From: Komagataeibacter melomenusus
Lineage (GTDB): Bacteria > Pseudomonadota > Alphaproteobacteria > Acetobacterales > Acetobacteraceae
Length of the DNA stretch: 64,000 nucleotides
Direction of reading: 5' to 3'
NCBI RefSeq assembly: GCF_013155395.1
Contig: NZ_JABJWC010000006.1
Location: 1-64,000 of the forward strand
The position numbers and the translations under genes were made by a program. This document shows positions 34,842 to 43,369 of the stretch, piece after piece. Positions within the stretch are counted from its first letter, which is position 1. Each line of letters begins with the position of its first letter. The notes under the pieces were generated by a model. That model ran no database searches. It had not been told where the DNA came from and worked only from the letters and a program-made list of their open reading frames with translations.

Positions 34842-34875
34842 GCGATGGCCGGCCTGACCCGGCCGGAAACTTTTA

Positions 34876-35499
34876 TTATTGGCCCGTGGGGCCTGCGGGC
34901 AGCGCCACTTTGGTGGCGTGGCCCTGCGCCGCCTTCCACTGCCTGAGCGCATCGAGGGTCTTGCTCACGTGGCCAGAGGGCGAAAGCGCGCTGTAGGCAT
35001 AGATCACCTTGCCATCGGGCGCGATGACATAGGAGGTGCGACTCGCACGGTTGAGCAGTGGCAGGCGGCTGTCATACTTGCGCGCGATCTCGCCATGCGG
35101 GTCGGCTGCCACGGGGAAGCGGCCATGGCCTTCACTGACCGAGAAACGGTCCAGCGTGGGCATGTCATCGGTGGAAACGCCAATGACCGTGGCGCCGAGC
35201 GCCTTGTACTGGTCCATGGCATCGGCAAAGTCATGCGCTTCTATGGTGCAGCCACGGGTGAAGGCGCCGGGGTAGAAATACAGCACCACAGGCCCCTGCC
35301 TGAGCGCATCGGCCAGGCGAAAGCTGAACTCGCTGCCATTGCGCGTGGCCTGGGCATCGAACAGCGGGGCCTGGCTGCCTATCGGCAGGGCGGCATGCGC
35401 GGGGGAGAAGCAGATGAACCCGGCAAACGCCATGAGCCCCACCAGCGGCAGGCACAGCCCCGGCAGCGCCCCACGCGAACGCCTGTAAAAATACCTCAT
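34876..35499 (-). CDS. Exported 1-Cys peroxiredoxin (AhpC/TSA, BCP-like)
   Basis: A 207-aa protein with an N-terminal basic region and signal peptide (residues about 1-36, ending SPAHAA), so likely periplasmic. The thioredoxin-fold core carries the peroxidatic-cysteine motif YPGAFTRGCTIEAHDF (P-x3-T-x2-C). No resolving Cys is seen nearby, so a 1-Cys mechanism is expected. LPLLNRASRTSYVIAPDGKV is the conserved second half. It reduces peroxides, useful against H2O2 from periplasmic oxidases. Transcribed on the minus strand ahead of the cbtA riboswitch and 34 nt downstream of the lytic transglycosylase region (which starts at 35534). Confidence 0.87.
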   Translation of the reverse strand: MRYFYRRSRGALPGLCLPLVGLMAFAGFICFSPAHAALPIGSQAPLFDAQATRNGSEFSFRLADALRQGPVVLYFYPGAFTRGCTIEAHDFADAMDQYKALGATVIGVSTDDMPTLDRFSVSEGHGRFPVAADPHGEIARKYDSRLPLLNRASRTSYVIAPDGKVIYAYSALSPSGHVSKTLDALRQWKAAQGHATKVALPAGPTGQ

Positions 35500-35533
35500 G
35501 TTTCCTCACACCCCGTTACAGAGGCCCATGCCA

Positions 35534-36670
35534 TCATGTGGCAGGCGGCAGAACCTGACAGCCTGAGCCGCCCAGCCTCTGGCACAGTTGCTGCGCAGCA
35601 TCGTGCGAGAGGCCGGTCAGCCTTGCACGATAGACATGACCACGCCCGGATGCAACGCTTGCGACCTGCGTGCGCACGCCGCTGAGCGAAACCCTGGCCC
35701 GTGCCTGCCCCGCCGCGTGCTCCGCCTGCCCTGCCGAGCCAAAGGCCCCTACCTGCACGCTCCAGTCATGCCCGCTGGCCATGCTGATCACCCCGGGGTG
35801 CTCGCCCGCAGCCGACATGGGGGCCACGCCCTCCTGCGCGCGGGCGCGCCACGCGGCGCGCACGGCGGAGGCCTCGGGCGAGGGCGTGTCAGGTGCGGCG
35901 CCCTTTGGCACGGATGCCAGCAACTGCCGCCCCCGGCTGCGGCTGCCCCGGCTGTTCTGGGCGGCCTGCGCGCGGGCCATGGCGCGCGCCTCGATCAGCA
36001 GGTCGGCCTGCGAGCGGTTGACCGGCGAACTCCCCGCGATGCGTGGCCCGATGGCGGCCACGTAGTCGCGCGTTTCCTTGGGCAGGGTGTGGTAGTGATC
36101 GACAAAATCATCCAGCCGCCCCGGCCCGCTGTTATAGGCGGCGAGGAAGCCGGGCGAGCCATAGATGTCATACATTTCGCGGATGTAGGCGGTGCCCGCC
36201 GTGATGTTGTCATGCGGCTCGAAGGCATCGGGGCCAAGGTTGTAGCGCGCGCGCATCTCGTCATAGGTGGGGGGCATGAGCTGCATCAGGCCCATGGCGC
36301 CGGGCAGCGAGGTCACGAACTGCCCGTTGCGGTAAAGCTGGCCACCCGACTCGCGCTGCATCACCTCGCGTATCCACACCGCAGGCACGTCAAAACGCTG
36401 CGACGCCTCGGTAACATAGGGACCCCACGGGTCATCGGGCGGGCCGGGGGGGGTGTAGTTGGCATGGGCACGGGCGCGGTAGGACTCGGCCTCGTGGATC
36501 ATCTGTTCCTCGCTCATGGTGCCCGCGCCATTATGGGCGCAGGCGGCGAGCGCGCCCGCAAGCCCGAGCGCCAGCCAGCGCAGGACGCTGCGGGGCGATG
36601 GGCGGAAGGGCCGGCCGGTCGCCCGACTGCCCGCTTCACCGGATGCTGCGTATGCCTGCGCTACTGCCAT
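35534..36670 (-). CDS. Lytic transglycosylase (SLT) with C-terminal SPOR domain, lipoprotein
   Basis: A 378-aa protein. A hydrophobic segment ends in the lipobox LAAC (about residues 35-44). The SLT domain (about 80-215) has the catalytic Glu in IREVMQRESGGQ, then GAMGLMQLMPPTYDEM and FLAAYNSGPGRLDDFV. A low-complexity linker is followed by a SPOR domain (about 300-375; DWSVQVGAFGSAGQAEHAAG) that binds denuded peptidoglycan at the septum. This architecture fits RlpA/MltC-like septal murein remodelling. It cleaves the MurNAc-GlcNAc bond, leaving 1,6-anhydro ends. The start may be downstream of the annotated ATG. Confidence 0.88.
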   Translation of the reverse strand: MAVAQAYAASGEAGSRATGRPFRPSPRSVLRWLALGLAGALAACAHNGAGTMSEEQMIHEAESYRARAHANYTPPGPPDDPWGPYVTEASQRFDVPAVWIREVMQRESGGQLYRNGQFVTSLPGAMGLMQLMPPTYDEMRARYNLGPDAFEPHDNITAGTAYIREMYDIYGSPGFLAAYNSGPGRLDDFVDHYHTLPKETRDYVAAIGPRIAGSSPVNRSQADLLIEARAMARAQAAQNSRGSRSRGRQLLASVPKGAAPDTPSPEASAVRAAWRARAQEGVAPMSAAGEHPGVISMASGHDWSVQVGAFGSAGQAEHAAGQARARVSLSGVRTQVASVASGRGHVYRARLTGLSHDAAQQLCQRLGGSGCQVLPPAT

Positions 36671-36782
36671 GTCGTGCCGTGATCCTGCTCATGCCCGCAC
36701 ACCCATGAAGGACGTGCCGACATGGCCCGCCCGGCAGGGAACGGGCGCCGCACCATAACAGCGTGGTTCCGGCTTGTGCAAT

Positions 36783-36823
36783 CCTGCCCTGCCGCCGCCA
36801 CGCCAGGAAGGCGGCAGGACAGG
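36783..36823 (-). terminator. Strong hairpin after the aldo-keto reductase gene
   Basis: CCTGCCCTGCCGCC (36783-36796) pairs with GGCGGCAGGACAGG (36810-36823), 13 of 14 bp, loop 13 nt. It lies 11 nt downstream of the aldo-keto reductase stop. There is no T-run, so termination efficiency is uncertain. Confidence 0.5.
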
Positions 36824-36833
36824 CATGGCGTGG

Positions 36834-37667
36834 TTATTCCTCGATATAGGTGGCCGGGTCGCCGCCGGTGCGGTGGGCGGGGGAATCAAGGGTGGCGAGG
36901 TCGCGCATGTCCTCATCGGTCAGTTGGAAATCGAACACGCGCAGGTTGGCGCGCATGCGCTCGGGGTGCGCGCTTTTGGGAATGGGCACCGAGCCCGTCT
37001 GCACCACCCAGCGCAGCATGACCTGCGCGGGCGTGCGGCCATGGCGCTCGGCCACGCGGGCCAGGGTGGGGTTCTGCAGGATCTCGCCACGCCCCAGCGG
37101 GCTCCATGCCTGCGTCAGGATGCCCAGCTTGCCATCGACTGCACGCTGCGCTGCCTGCGCGAAATCGACATGCATCTCGATCTGGTTGACCGCGGGCGTC
37201 ACCCCTGTTTCGTCCACAAGGCGCTGCAGGTGCTCGGGCAGGAAGTTGGAGACGCCGATGGAGCGCACCCGCCCCTCCTTTTGCAGGCGGATCATCGCCT
37301 TCCAGCTTTCCACGTACAGATCCTTGGTGGGCAGCGGCCAGTGGATGAGGTACATATCGATATAGCTCATCTTGAGCCGCTCGAGGCTGGCCTCGAAGGC
37401 GCGCAGCGTACTGTCGAAGCCCTGCTCGGCCCCGCGCAGCTTGGTGGTGACAAAGATGTCCTCACGCCCCACGTCAAAGCTGAGCAGGCCGGTGCCCACC
37501 CCGCTTTCGTTGCCGTAGCGTGCCGCCGTATCGAACAGGCGGTAGCCTGCCGCGAGCGCCTCGCGCACGGCGGCCTCGGCCTGCGGGTTGTCGAGGGGGT
37601 AGGTGCCAAACCCGATCGCGGGGATCTTGCGTCCGTCATTGAGGGTCAGCAGGGGGATGGTGGTCAT
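36834..37667 (-). CDS. Aldo/keto reductase (2,5-diketo-D-gluconate reductase type)
   Basis: A 277-aa TIM-barrel enzyme. AKR signatures are present: LNDGRKIPAIGFGTYPL, GYRLFDTAARYGNESGVGTG (catalytic Asp and Tyr), FVTTKLRG (catalytic Lys), MYLIHWPLP (catalytic His), IGVSNFLPEHLQRL and IPKSAHPERMRANLRVFDFQ (NADPH binding). The closest groups are DkgA/DkgB-like reductases that convert 2,5-diketo-D-gluconate to 2-keto-L-gulonate, a reasonable activity in acetic acid bacteria that make ketogluconates. Substrate preference is not determinable from sequence. Single gene, convergent hairpin downstream. Confidence 0.9.
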   Translation of the reverse strand: MTTIPLLTLNDGRKIPAIGFGTYPLDNPQAEAAVREALAAGYRLFDTAARYGNESGVGTGLLSFDVGREDIFVTTKLRGAEQGFDSTLRAFEASLERLKMSYIDMYLIHWPLPTKDLYVESWKAMIRLQKEGRVRSIGVSNFLPEHLQRLVDETGVTPAVNQIEMHVDFAQAAQRAVDGKLGILTQAWSPLGRGEILQNPTLARVAERHGRTPAQVMLRWVVQTGSVPIPKSAHPERMRANLRVFDFQLTDEDMRDLATLDSPAHRTGGDPATYIEE

Positions 37668-37855
37668 GGTCGTTCCTTCGCCTGGCGCCCCGGCGTTTTA
37701 TGGTGCCCCGGCGCAAGGGCGGCAGGGTGGCGACCAGGCCGGGGCAGGACGTGTCGCCGTCTGCCACCCTAACGACATCACGCGGCTTTTGTTTTATGCC
37801 CAGTTTTCAGGACTGGGCTGCATGTGGTTCATTATCAGCACCAGACGAGGACCGA

Positions 37856-38881
37856 ATGACCGATACATCCGCCGACCTGCACCACAGCATCCTGACCCTC
37901 GACACCCATGTCGATATCCCGTGGCCCGACCGGGGGGACTTCGCCACGGGCAGCCCCTCGCGCCGGGTGGACCTGCCGCGCATGCGCGCAGGCGGCCTGC
38001 GGGCGGCGTGCCTCGTGGCCTATGTGGGGCAGGGCGCGTGCGATGCGGACGGGCATGCCGCAGCCTCGGCCCGGGCGCTGGCCATGCTGCGCGTGATCAA
38101 TGATGCGGGCCGGATCGGGGGCGTGCGCGTGTGCGATACGGCGGCAGGCGTGCGCGCGGCGTATGCGGCCGGTGACATCGCCATCATCCCCGCCGTGGAG
38201 AACGGCTACGCGATGGGCGACAACCTCTCGCTGATCGGGCAGTTCCGCGCCCTGGGCGCGCGGTACATGACGCTGACCCATAACGGCCATAACGCGCTGG
38301 CCGACTCGGCGCGCCCCATGCACCACCTCAACGACCCCGAAAGCCGGCATGGCGGCCTGTCGGCGCTGGGGCGGGCGGCAATCGCGGAAATGAACCGCAC
38401 CGGCATGCTTGTCGATGTATCGCACACCGCGCGCGACACCATGATGCAGGCGGTCGAACTCTCGCGCGCGCCGGTCTTTGCCAGCCATTCCTGCGTGCGC
38501 GCGCTGTGCGATCACCCCCGCAACCTCGATGATGGCCAGCTCGATGCGCTGCGCGCATGCGGCGGCGTGATCCACATCACCGCGATGGACGCCTTCCTGC
38601 GCCCGCGCGACGTGCGCGACATCCGCCCCGTCACGGTGGCGGATTTCGTGGACCATATCGACTACGCCGTGCAGCGAATCGGTATCAAGCATGTCGGAAT
38701 CTCATCGGATTTCGATGGCGGCGGCGGCATACGCGGCTGGGCCGATGCCTCCGAATCAGGCAATCTCACCGCCGAACTCCTGCGCCGGGGCTATGACCAT
38801 GCCCAGATCGCGGCCCTGTGGGGCGAAAACTTCCTGCGCCTGCTCGACCAGGCCGATGCGGTCGCGCGCACGACCGCGTGA
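37856..38881 (+). CDS. Membrane dipeptidase, peptidase family M19
   Basis: A 341-aa protein from the ATG at 37856 (GAGG 6 nt upstream). M19 (renal dipeptidase) motifs are visible: LTLDTHVDIPW (H-x-D binuclear zinc ligands), IPAVENGYAMGDNLSLIGQF (bridging Glu), YMTLTHNGHN, LVDVSHTARDTM (His), FASHSCVRALCDHPRNL (His) and HVGISSDFDGGGG (Asp). No signal peptide is seen, so it is probably cytosolic. M19 enzymes cleave dipeptides, often with D-residues. It is followed 79 nt later by ahcY, with no evident functional tie. Confidence 0.9.
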   Translation: MTDTSADLHHSILTLDTHVDIPWPDRGDFATGSPSRRVDLPRMRAGGLRAACLVAYVGQGACDADGHAAASARALAMLRVINDAGRIGGVRVCDTAAGVRAAYAAGDIAIIPAVENGYAMGDNLSLIGQFRALGARYMTLTHNGHNALADSARPMHHLNDPESRHGGLSALGRAAIAEMNRTGMLVDVSHTARDTMMQAVELSRAPVFASHSCVRALCDHPRNLDDGQLDALRACGGVIHITAMDAFLRPRDVRDIRPVTVADFVDHIDYAVQRIGIKHVGISSDFDGGGGIRGWADASESGNLTAELLRRGYDHAQIAALWGENFLRLLDQADAVARTTA

Positions 38882-38925
38882 ACGCAAATCCCGCCCGCTC
38901 TGGATCAGTCGCGCCCAAACGGGTA

Positions 38926-38956
38926 TATCCTGTGCCGAATTAACGAATACAGGATA
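38926..38956 (+). promoter_or_regulatory. Inverted repeat overlapping the ahcY ribosome-binding site
   Basis: TATCCTGT (38926-38933) and ACAGGATA (38949-38956) form a perfect 8-bp repeat with a 15-nt spacer. The right arm contains the AGGA Shine-Dalgarno for the ATG at 38961, so folding would hide it; alternatively it may be an operator. No known SAM/SAH riboswitch core is seen. Confidence 0.45.
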
Positions 38957-38960
38957 AAAC

Positions 38961-40259
38961 ATGACCACCAGCACCGACTACAAGGTCAAGGACATCTCGC
39001 TTGCCGAGTGGGGCCGCAAGGAAATCTCGATCGCTGAAGGCGAAATGCCGGGCCTGATGGCGCTGCGCGCCGAATATGGCCCCACCCAGCCGCTCAAGGG
39101 CGCGCGGATCGCAGGCTGCCTGCACATGACGATCCAGACCGCCGTGCTGATCGAGACCCTGACCGCGCTCGGCGCCGAGGTGCGCTGGTCGTCGTGCAAC
39201 ATCTTCTCGACCCAGGACCAGGCCGCCGCCGCCATCGCCGCCACCGGCGTGCCCGTGTTCGCCTGGAAGGGCCTGACGGAAGACGAGTTCAACTGGTGCA
39301 TCGAGCAGACCATCCATGGGCCGGATGGCTGGACGCCCAACATGATCCTCGATGATGGCGGCGACCTGACCGTCATGATGCACGACAAGTATCCCGAACT
39401 GCTGAAAAACGTGCGCGGCCTGTCCGAGGAAACCACCACCGGCGTGCACCGCCTGTGGGAGATGGAAAAGAAGGGCACGCTCAAGGTCCCGGCCATCAAC
39501 GTCAATGACAGCGTGACCAAGTCGAAGTTCGACAACCTGTATGGCTGCCGCGAGAGCCTGGTCGACGCCATCCGCCGTGGCACGGACGTGATGATGGCGG
39601 GCAAGGTGGCCGTGGTGGCCGGTTATGGCGACGTGGGCAAGGGCTCGGCCGCATCGCTGCGCAACGCGGGCTGCCGCGTGCTGGTGACCGAGGTTGACCC
39701 CATCTGCGCGCTGCAGGCCGCGATGGAAGGCTACGAGGTCGTGACGATGGAAGAGGCCGCGCCGCGCGGCGACATCTTCGTCACCGCCACGGGCAATATC
39801 GACATCATCACCATCGAGCACATGCGCGAGATGAAGCACCGCGCCATCGTGTGCAACATCGGGCATTTCGATTCCGAGATCCAGATCAATGCCCTGCGCA
39901 ACTACACGTGGGACAACATCAAGCCGCAGGTCGACGAGGTCGTCTTCCCCGACGGCAAGCGCCTGATCGTGCTGTCCGAAGGCCGTCTGGTGAACCTTGG
40001 CAACGCCACGGGCCACCCTTCGTTCGTCATGTCCGCGTCGTTCACCAACCAGACGCTGGCACAGCTTGAGCTGTGGCAGGCACCCGAGGGCAAGTACAAG
40101 AACAAGGTCTACACCCTGCCCAAGCACCTTGATGAGAAGGTGGCCTTCCTGCACCTGGCCAAGGTCGGGGCCCACCTGTCGCGCATGACGGACGAGCAGG
40201 CGAAATACATTGACGTGCCGGTCAACGGCCCGTTCAAGAACAAGGACTACCGCTACTGA
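38961..40259 (+). CDS. ahcY: S-adenosylhomocysteine hydrolase (adenosylhomocysteinase)
   Basis: A 432-aa cytosolic enzyme, normal length. Conserved segments: [75 protein letters not shown] (catalytic Lys/Asp region), [20 protein letters not shown] (NAD+-binding GxGxxG), [20 protein letters not shown] and the C-terminal PFKNKDYRY. It hydrolyses S-adenosylhomocysteine to adenosine and homocysteine, relieving methyltransferase inhibition. AGGA at -9 is part of an inverted repeat that could regulate translation. Confidence 0.97.
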   Translation: MTTSTDYKVKDISLAEWGRKEISIAEGEMPGLMALRAEYGPTQPLKGARIAGCLHMTIQTAVLIETLTALGAEVRWSSCNIFSTQDQAAAAIAATGVPVFAWKGLTEDEFNWCIEQTIHGPDGWTPNMILDDGGDLTVMMHDKYPELLKNVRGLSEETTTGVHRLWEMEKKGTLKVPAINVNDSVTKSKFDNLYGCRESLVDAIRRGTDVMMAGKVAVVAGYGDVGKGSAASLRNAGCRVLVTEVDPICALQAAMEGYEVVTMEEAAPRGDIFVTATGNIDIITIEHMREMKHRAIVCNIGHFDSEIQINALRNYTWDNIKPQVDEVVFPDGKRLIVLSEGRLVNLGNATGHPSFVMSASFTNQTLAQLELWQAPEGKYKNKVYTLPKHLDEKVAFLHLAKVGAHLSRMTDEQAKYIDVPVNGPFKNKDYRY

Positions 40260-40281
40260 GGGCCAGCCACACGGCCTGAAA

Positions 40282-40301
40282 GGCCCGGCACCTGCCGGGC
40301 C
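40282..40301 (+). terminator. Hairpin between ahcY and DUF3597 gene
   Basis: GGCCCGGC / GCCGGGCC around a 4-nt loop (ACCT), 22 nt after the ahcY stop and without a T-run. It may be a pause/attenuator or weak terminator. Confidence 0.4.
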
Positions 40302-40325
40302 AACTTGATGGAGTTGAAAGAGACC

Positions 40326-40718
40326 ATGAGCATTTTCGGTACGATCCTGTCCAAGATTTTTGGCAGCCACACCGCTGCTGCCGCCACCCCCGCGGCAGCG
40401 CCCGCAGCCGCTGCGACCGCCGCTGCTGCGCCTGCAGCAGCACCTGCAGCCCCCGCCCAGCCGGTTGACGTGGATGCCGTGCTGAGCGCGCTGGCCGCCA
40501 AGAACCCCGAGAAGCTGAACTGGCAGACCTCGATCGTTGACCTGATGAAGCTGCTCGGCCTGGACAGCTCGCTTGCCGCGCGCAAGGAACTGGCCACCGA
40601 ACTGCACTACAGCGGCGACATGAATGATTCCGCTTCCATGAATGTCTGGCTGATCAAGCAGGTCATGCAGAAGCTTGCGGCGAATGGCGGCAAGGTCTCC
40701 CCCGACCTGATGAAATAA
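40326..40718 (+). CDS. DUF3597 domain protein
   Basis: A 130-aa protein. It starts with an amphipathic segment (MSIFGTILSKIFG), then an Ala/Pro-rich low-complexity linker (about 15-50), then the DUF3597 domain: VDVDAVLSALAAKNPEKLNW, QTSIVDLMKLLGLDSSLAAR and the tail MNDSASMNVWLIKQVMQKLA. DUF3597 proteins are widespread in proteobacteria but uncharacterised. The linker may tether the domain, with the N-terminal helix associating with a membrane. It lies 66 nt after ahcY; the two may be co-transcribed through a hairpin. Confidence 0.85.
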   Translation: MSIFGTILSKIFGSHTAAAATPAAAPAAAATAAAAPAAAPAAPAQPVDVDAVLSALAAKNPEKLNWQTSIVDLMKLLGLDSSLAARKELATELHYSGDMNDSASMNVWLIKQVMQKLAANGGKVSPDLMK

Positions 40719-40734
40719 GGCGCGGTTGCCTGGA

Positions 40735-40774
40735 GCGGGCGGACGTGTGGCCTGTGGCCGCCGCCCGCCCGTTT
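40735..40774 (+). terminator. Terminator candidate after DUF3597 gene
   Basis: GCGGGCGG (40735-40742) pairs with CCGCCCGC (40761-40768) and is followed by CCGTTTT. The 18-nt loop can fold further (GTGGCC/GGCC-type). Confidence 0.6.
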
Positions 40775-40835
40775 TCATGTCAGCCACCGCCCGGACACGA
40801 CAGCCGCAGCAGGCGGCATGATGGAGGGACAAGCG

Positions 40836-41900
40836 ATGGAAACCGTTCCCGACTTTCCCGCAACGGACACCGCCGCCGTGCCGGTGGAGGGCAGGCCGCC
40901 CGCCACATCCATCTCGAACGGGCTGGTCTGGGCCATTGGCTGCCAGTCCGGCCACCGCCCCGTGCGCCTCAATGATGAACAGATCACGCGCGCGCTTGAA
41001 GGCGGCTCGCCCACTACCCCCGATTCTTGGGTCTGGCTGCATTACGACATCGTCCATACCGCCAGCCGCGCCCATATCCAGGCCATACCCTGCCTGCCCG
41101 AGGAAGTGCGCCTGGCCCTGGGTAGCACAGACCGCGGCACCAATGTCGAGGCGGAAGGCGACATCGTGTACGGTGCCCTGCCCGGCTTTGATGATGCCAT
41201 GTCGGAGGATGACAAGAACCTCTCCGCCTGGCGCTTTGCCGTGCTGCCCGACCTGCTCATCACCACGCGCCGCCAGCCGGTGCCAGCACTTGGCGTGGTG
41301 TACCGCGCGCTGCAACGCAATGAATCCTTTGATTCGCCAGCCGAGGTCGTGGACCACACGCTGCTGGAATTCGCCGATACCGTGCGGCGCAACATCGCCA
41401 TGCTCGATGACCAGCTCGACCGCGCCGAGGACCTGCTGCTGACGCTGGACCAGCACACCGATTTCGGGCGCATCAGCGGGCTGATCGGCCGCGTGCGCCG
41501 CCGCTCGACCGAATTGCGGCGCGTGATCTCGCCGGTGGACCGCATCTTCCACAACGAAGACCTTGAACTGCCCGAATGGGCGGAAGATGACATACGCGAC
41601 CGCTCGCAGCGCCAGATCCACGCAGCCCTTGATGACCTTCTCGCACTCCAGGACCGCGCGCGCTCGCTGCAAGATGAACTGGCATCAGGCCAGGCAGAGG
41701 AAACCAACCGCCGCCTTTACACCGTCTCCATCGTGACCACGCTCATGCTGCCCGCCACCTTCGTGACCGGCTTCTTTGGCATGAATACCGGTGGCATGTT
41801 CCTGGCATCGGGGGGCATGGGCACGGTGGAAGCGGGCGGGATCTGCTTCATCTTCATGATGATTACCTGGTTCCTGCTCAAGGTCATGAAGCTGCTGTAA
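40836..41900 (+). CDS. CorA/ZntB-family divalent metal transporter
   Basis: A 354-aa protein from the ATG at 40836, preceded by GGAGG at 8 nt; an ATG at 40818 is less likely. A large N-terminal cytoplasmic alpha/beta domain with a long coiled-coil (about 185-300, EFADTVRRNIAMLDDQLDRA) leads to two C-terminal TM helices joined by the GMN motif (TGFFGMNTGGM), the signature of the CorA superfamily. Sequence features fit the ZntB branch (zinc/proton), but Mg2+ transport cannot be excluded. It is a pentamer in the inner membrane by homology. Neighbours give no specific clue. Confidence 0.9.
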   Translation: METVPDFPATDTAAVPVEGRPPATSISNGLVWAIGCQSGHRPVRLNDEQITRALEGGSPTTPDSWVWLHYDIVHTASRAHIQAIPCLPEEVRLALGSTDRGTNVEAEGDIVYGALPGFDDAMSEDDKNLSAWRFAVLPDLLITTRRQPVPALGVVYRALQRNESFDSPAEVVDHTLLEFADTVRRNIAMLDDQLDRAEDLLLTLDQHTDFGRISGLIGRVRRRSTELRRVISPVDRIFHNEDLELPEWAEDDIRDRSQRQIHAALDDLLALQDRARSLQDELASGQAEETNRRLYTVSIVTTLMLPATFVTGFFGMNTGGMFLASGGMGTVEAGGICFIFMMITWFLLKVMKLL

Positions 41901-41923
41901 CTTTATGGCCCGCAGGCCGGGCT

Positions 41924-42136
41924 TCAGCCTGCGGTATCGTCCTCGCCATCATGCTGGGGCAGGGTCAGCGGATCGGGCAGGTCGGTGGGGATGGGACCTG
42001 GCCGGGGCGGTTTCGTGGCATCCGGGTCCGGCTGGGCCTCGGGCGGTGAACTGACGCCCGGGGCCGGGTAGCGTGCGCCCCCACCGTCTTTGCCGCCGGA
42101 TTCCCCTTGCGTGTCATGAGGGTCGTCATGTGTCAT
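41924..42136 (-). CDS. Small acidic, proline-rich hypothetical protein
   Basis: A 70-aa protein from the ATG at 42136 (AAGGATCAGG upstream); the frame is open further to 42199. It is highly hydrophilic and likely disordered: MTHDDPHDTQGESGGKDGGG, then a Pro-rich segment and an acidic end (HDGEDDTAG). Not recognised. It resembles short unstructured proteins frequently annotated in acetic acid bacteria. It converges with the CorA-like gene, 23 nt apart. Coding potential is moderate because of strong codon-position GC bias and a good SD. Confidence 0.55.
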   Translation of the reverse strand: MTHDDPHDTQGESGGKDGGGARYPAPGVSSPPEAQPDPDATKPPRPGPIPTDLPDPLTLPQHDGEDDTAG

Positions 42137-42313
42137 GGCCTGATCCTTCCACGCCATCCCAACGCGCGGGCAGGGGGCCGGTTGCGCGCCCCGCGGCACA
42201 ATGACCCGCCTGCCCCAAGGGGGCGCCTTTTCAGGACATGTCCGGGCGCATCGCCTTCGCGGAAAAAAGCGATGCCATCACCCGCCCGCTTTCCATCAGG
42301 CGGCAGAGGGCTA

Positions 42314-43369
42314 TCAGGCACATGCCTTGCTGATGGCGGCGAGAAGATGGTCCACATCCCCCTCCGTTGTCAGGAAGCTGGTCACAAAGCGCACGACCGG
42401 CTGGCCGACCGCATCCTGACCGACGGTGTGGAAGGCAAACCCCTGCGCGCGCAGCGCCTGCACACAGGCGGCGGGCAGGGCGACGAACATGATGTTGGCC
42501 TCGACCTTGTGAAGGATCGTGACCTGTTCCTGCCGCGCCAGGCCATCGTGCAACCGCCTGGCCACGGCATTGGCATTGCGTGCATTGTGCCGCCACAGGT
42601 CATTGGCAAGGTGTGCGACGACCTGCGCCGAGACAAAGCGCTGCTTGGCCATCATATGCCCGGCACGCTTGACGTAGCGCCTGAAGTTTTCCGCCCTGTC
42701 GGGGTTGAAGAACACGACGACCTCCCCGCAGATGGTGCCGTTCTTGCTGGTACCCAGCGACAGCACATCCACTCCTGCCCGCCACGACATATCCGCCGGC
42801 GTGCAGCCCAGCGTCACCAGCGCATTGGCAAAACGGGCACCATCCATGTGCACCGTCATGCCCCGTTCATGCGCAAGGCGGGTCAGCGCCGCGATTTCAT
42901 CCAGCGTATAGACCGTACCCCGTTCCGTAACCTGTGTCAGGCTCAGTACCGCCGGCACCGTGGTATCCGTGTTGGAAGCGGGATAGGCGGCCAGCAGGGC
43001 GGCCAGCGCATCCGCCGTCATCTTGCCTGATTGCGCCGCAACCGGAAGCATTTTCGACCCGTTGGTAAAGAACTCGGGCGCACCGCATTCCGCCCGCAGG
43101 ATATGCGCGCCTTCCGAACAGGCAATCCCGCCATAGGGCGGCGTGGAAGCGGCAATAGGCAGGCAGTTGGCGGCCGTGCCCGAAATGATGGGGAATGCCG
43201 AAACCTTCGTCCCGAAAAAGTCGCCCACCACCTGGTCCAGGCTACGGGTCATGTCATCATGGCCATAGGCCCCGGCAGGCCCCTTGTTGGCCGCGTGCAG
43301 GGCCTCAAGGATCTCGGGGTTGACCCCCATGCGGTTGTCACTGGAAAAATCCATATTGCAGGTCATCAT
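42314..43369 (-). CDS. ltaE: Low-specificity L-threonine aldolase
   Basis: A 351-aa PLP enzyme of fold type I. SSDNRMGVNPEILEAL and AYGHDDMTRSLDQVV match the aldolase start (SDn-x-x-G...YG.D..t). VHMDGARFANALVTL carries the PLP-binding Asp, and DVLSLGTSKNGTICGEVVVF carries the Schiff-base Lys. It cleaves L-threonine/L-allo-threonine to glycine and acetaldehyde. The ATG overlaps the stop of the upstream dicarboxylate/amino acid symporter by 4 nt, so uptake and cleavage of an amino acid may be linked; this is the clearest operon-level clue to the symporter substrate. Confidence 0.9.
   Translation of the reverse strand: MMTCNMDFSSDNRMGVNPEILEALHAANKGPAGAYGHDDMTRSLDQVVGDFFGTKVSAFPIISGTAANCLPIAASTPPYGGIACSEGAHILRAECGAPEFFTNGSKMLPVAAQSGKMTADALAALLAAYPASNTDTTVPAVLSLTQVTERGTVYTLDEIAALTRLAHERGMTVHMDGARFANALVTLGCTPADMSWRAGVDVLSLGTSKNGTICGEVVVFFNPDRAENFRRYVKRAGHMMAKQRFVSAQVVAHLANDLWRHNARNANAVARRLHDGLARQEQVTILHKVEANIMFVALPAACVQALRAQGFAFHTVGQDAVGQPVVRFVTSFLTTEGDVDHLLAAISKACA

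Noticed and set aside
38882-38960. SAH or SAM-II/V riboswitch upstream of ahcY
   Set aside because: The gap is only 79 nt and lacks the conserved SAH-riboswitch core; only a simple inverted repeat is present.
38940-41672. A 910-aa minus-strand frame opposite ahcY and the CorA-like gene
   Set aside because: Antisense artefact of high-GC third positions; no SD or family motifs, and the plus-strand genes are unambiguous. Similar shadows occur opposite rbbA (5038-6480), the PDE gene (29262-31127) and the TonB receptor (48116-49720).
42247-42276. GCATCGC / GCGATGC hairpin after the threonine aldolase gene
   Set aside because: Short stem, long loop with T-run inside the loop instead of after the stem; not convincing as a terminator.
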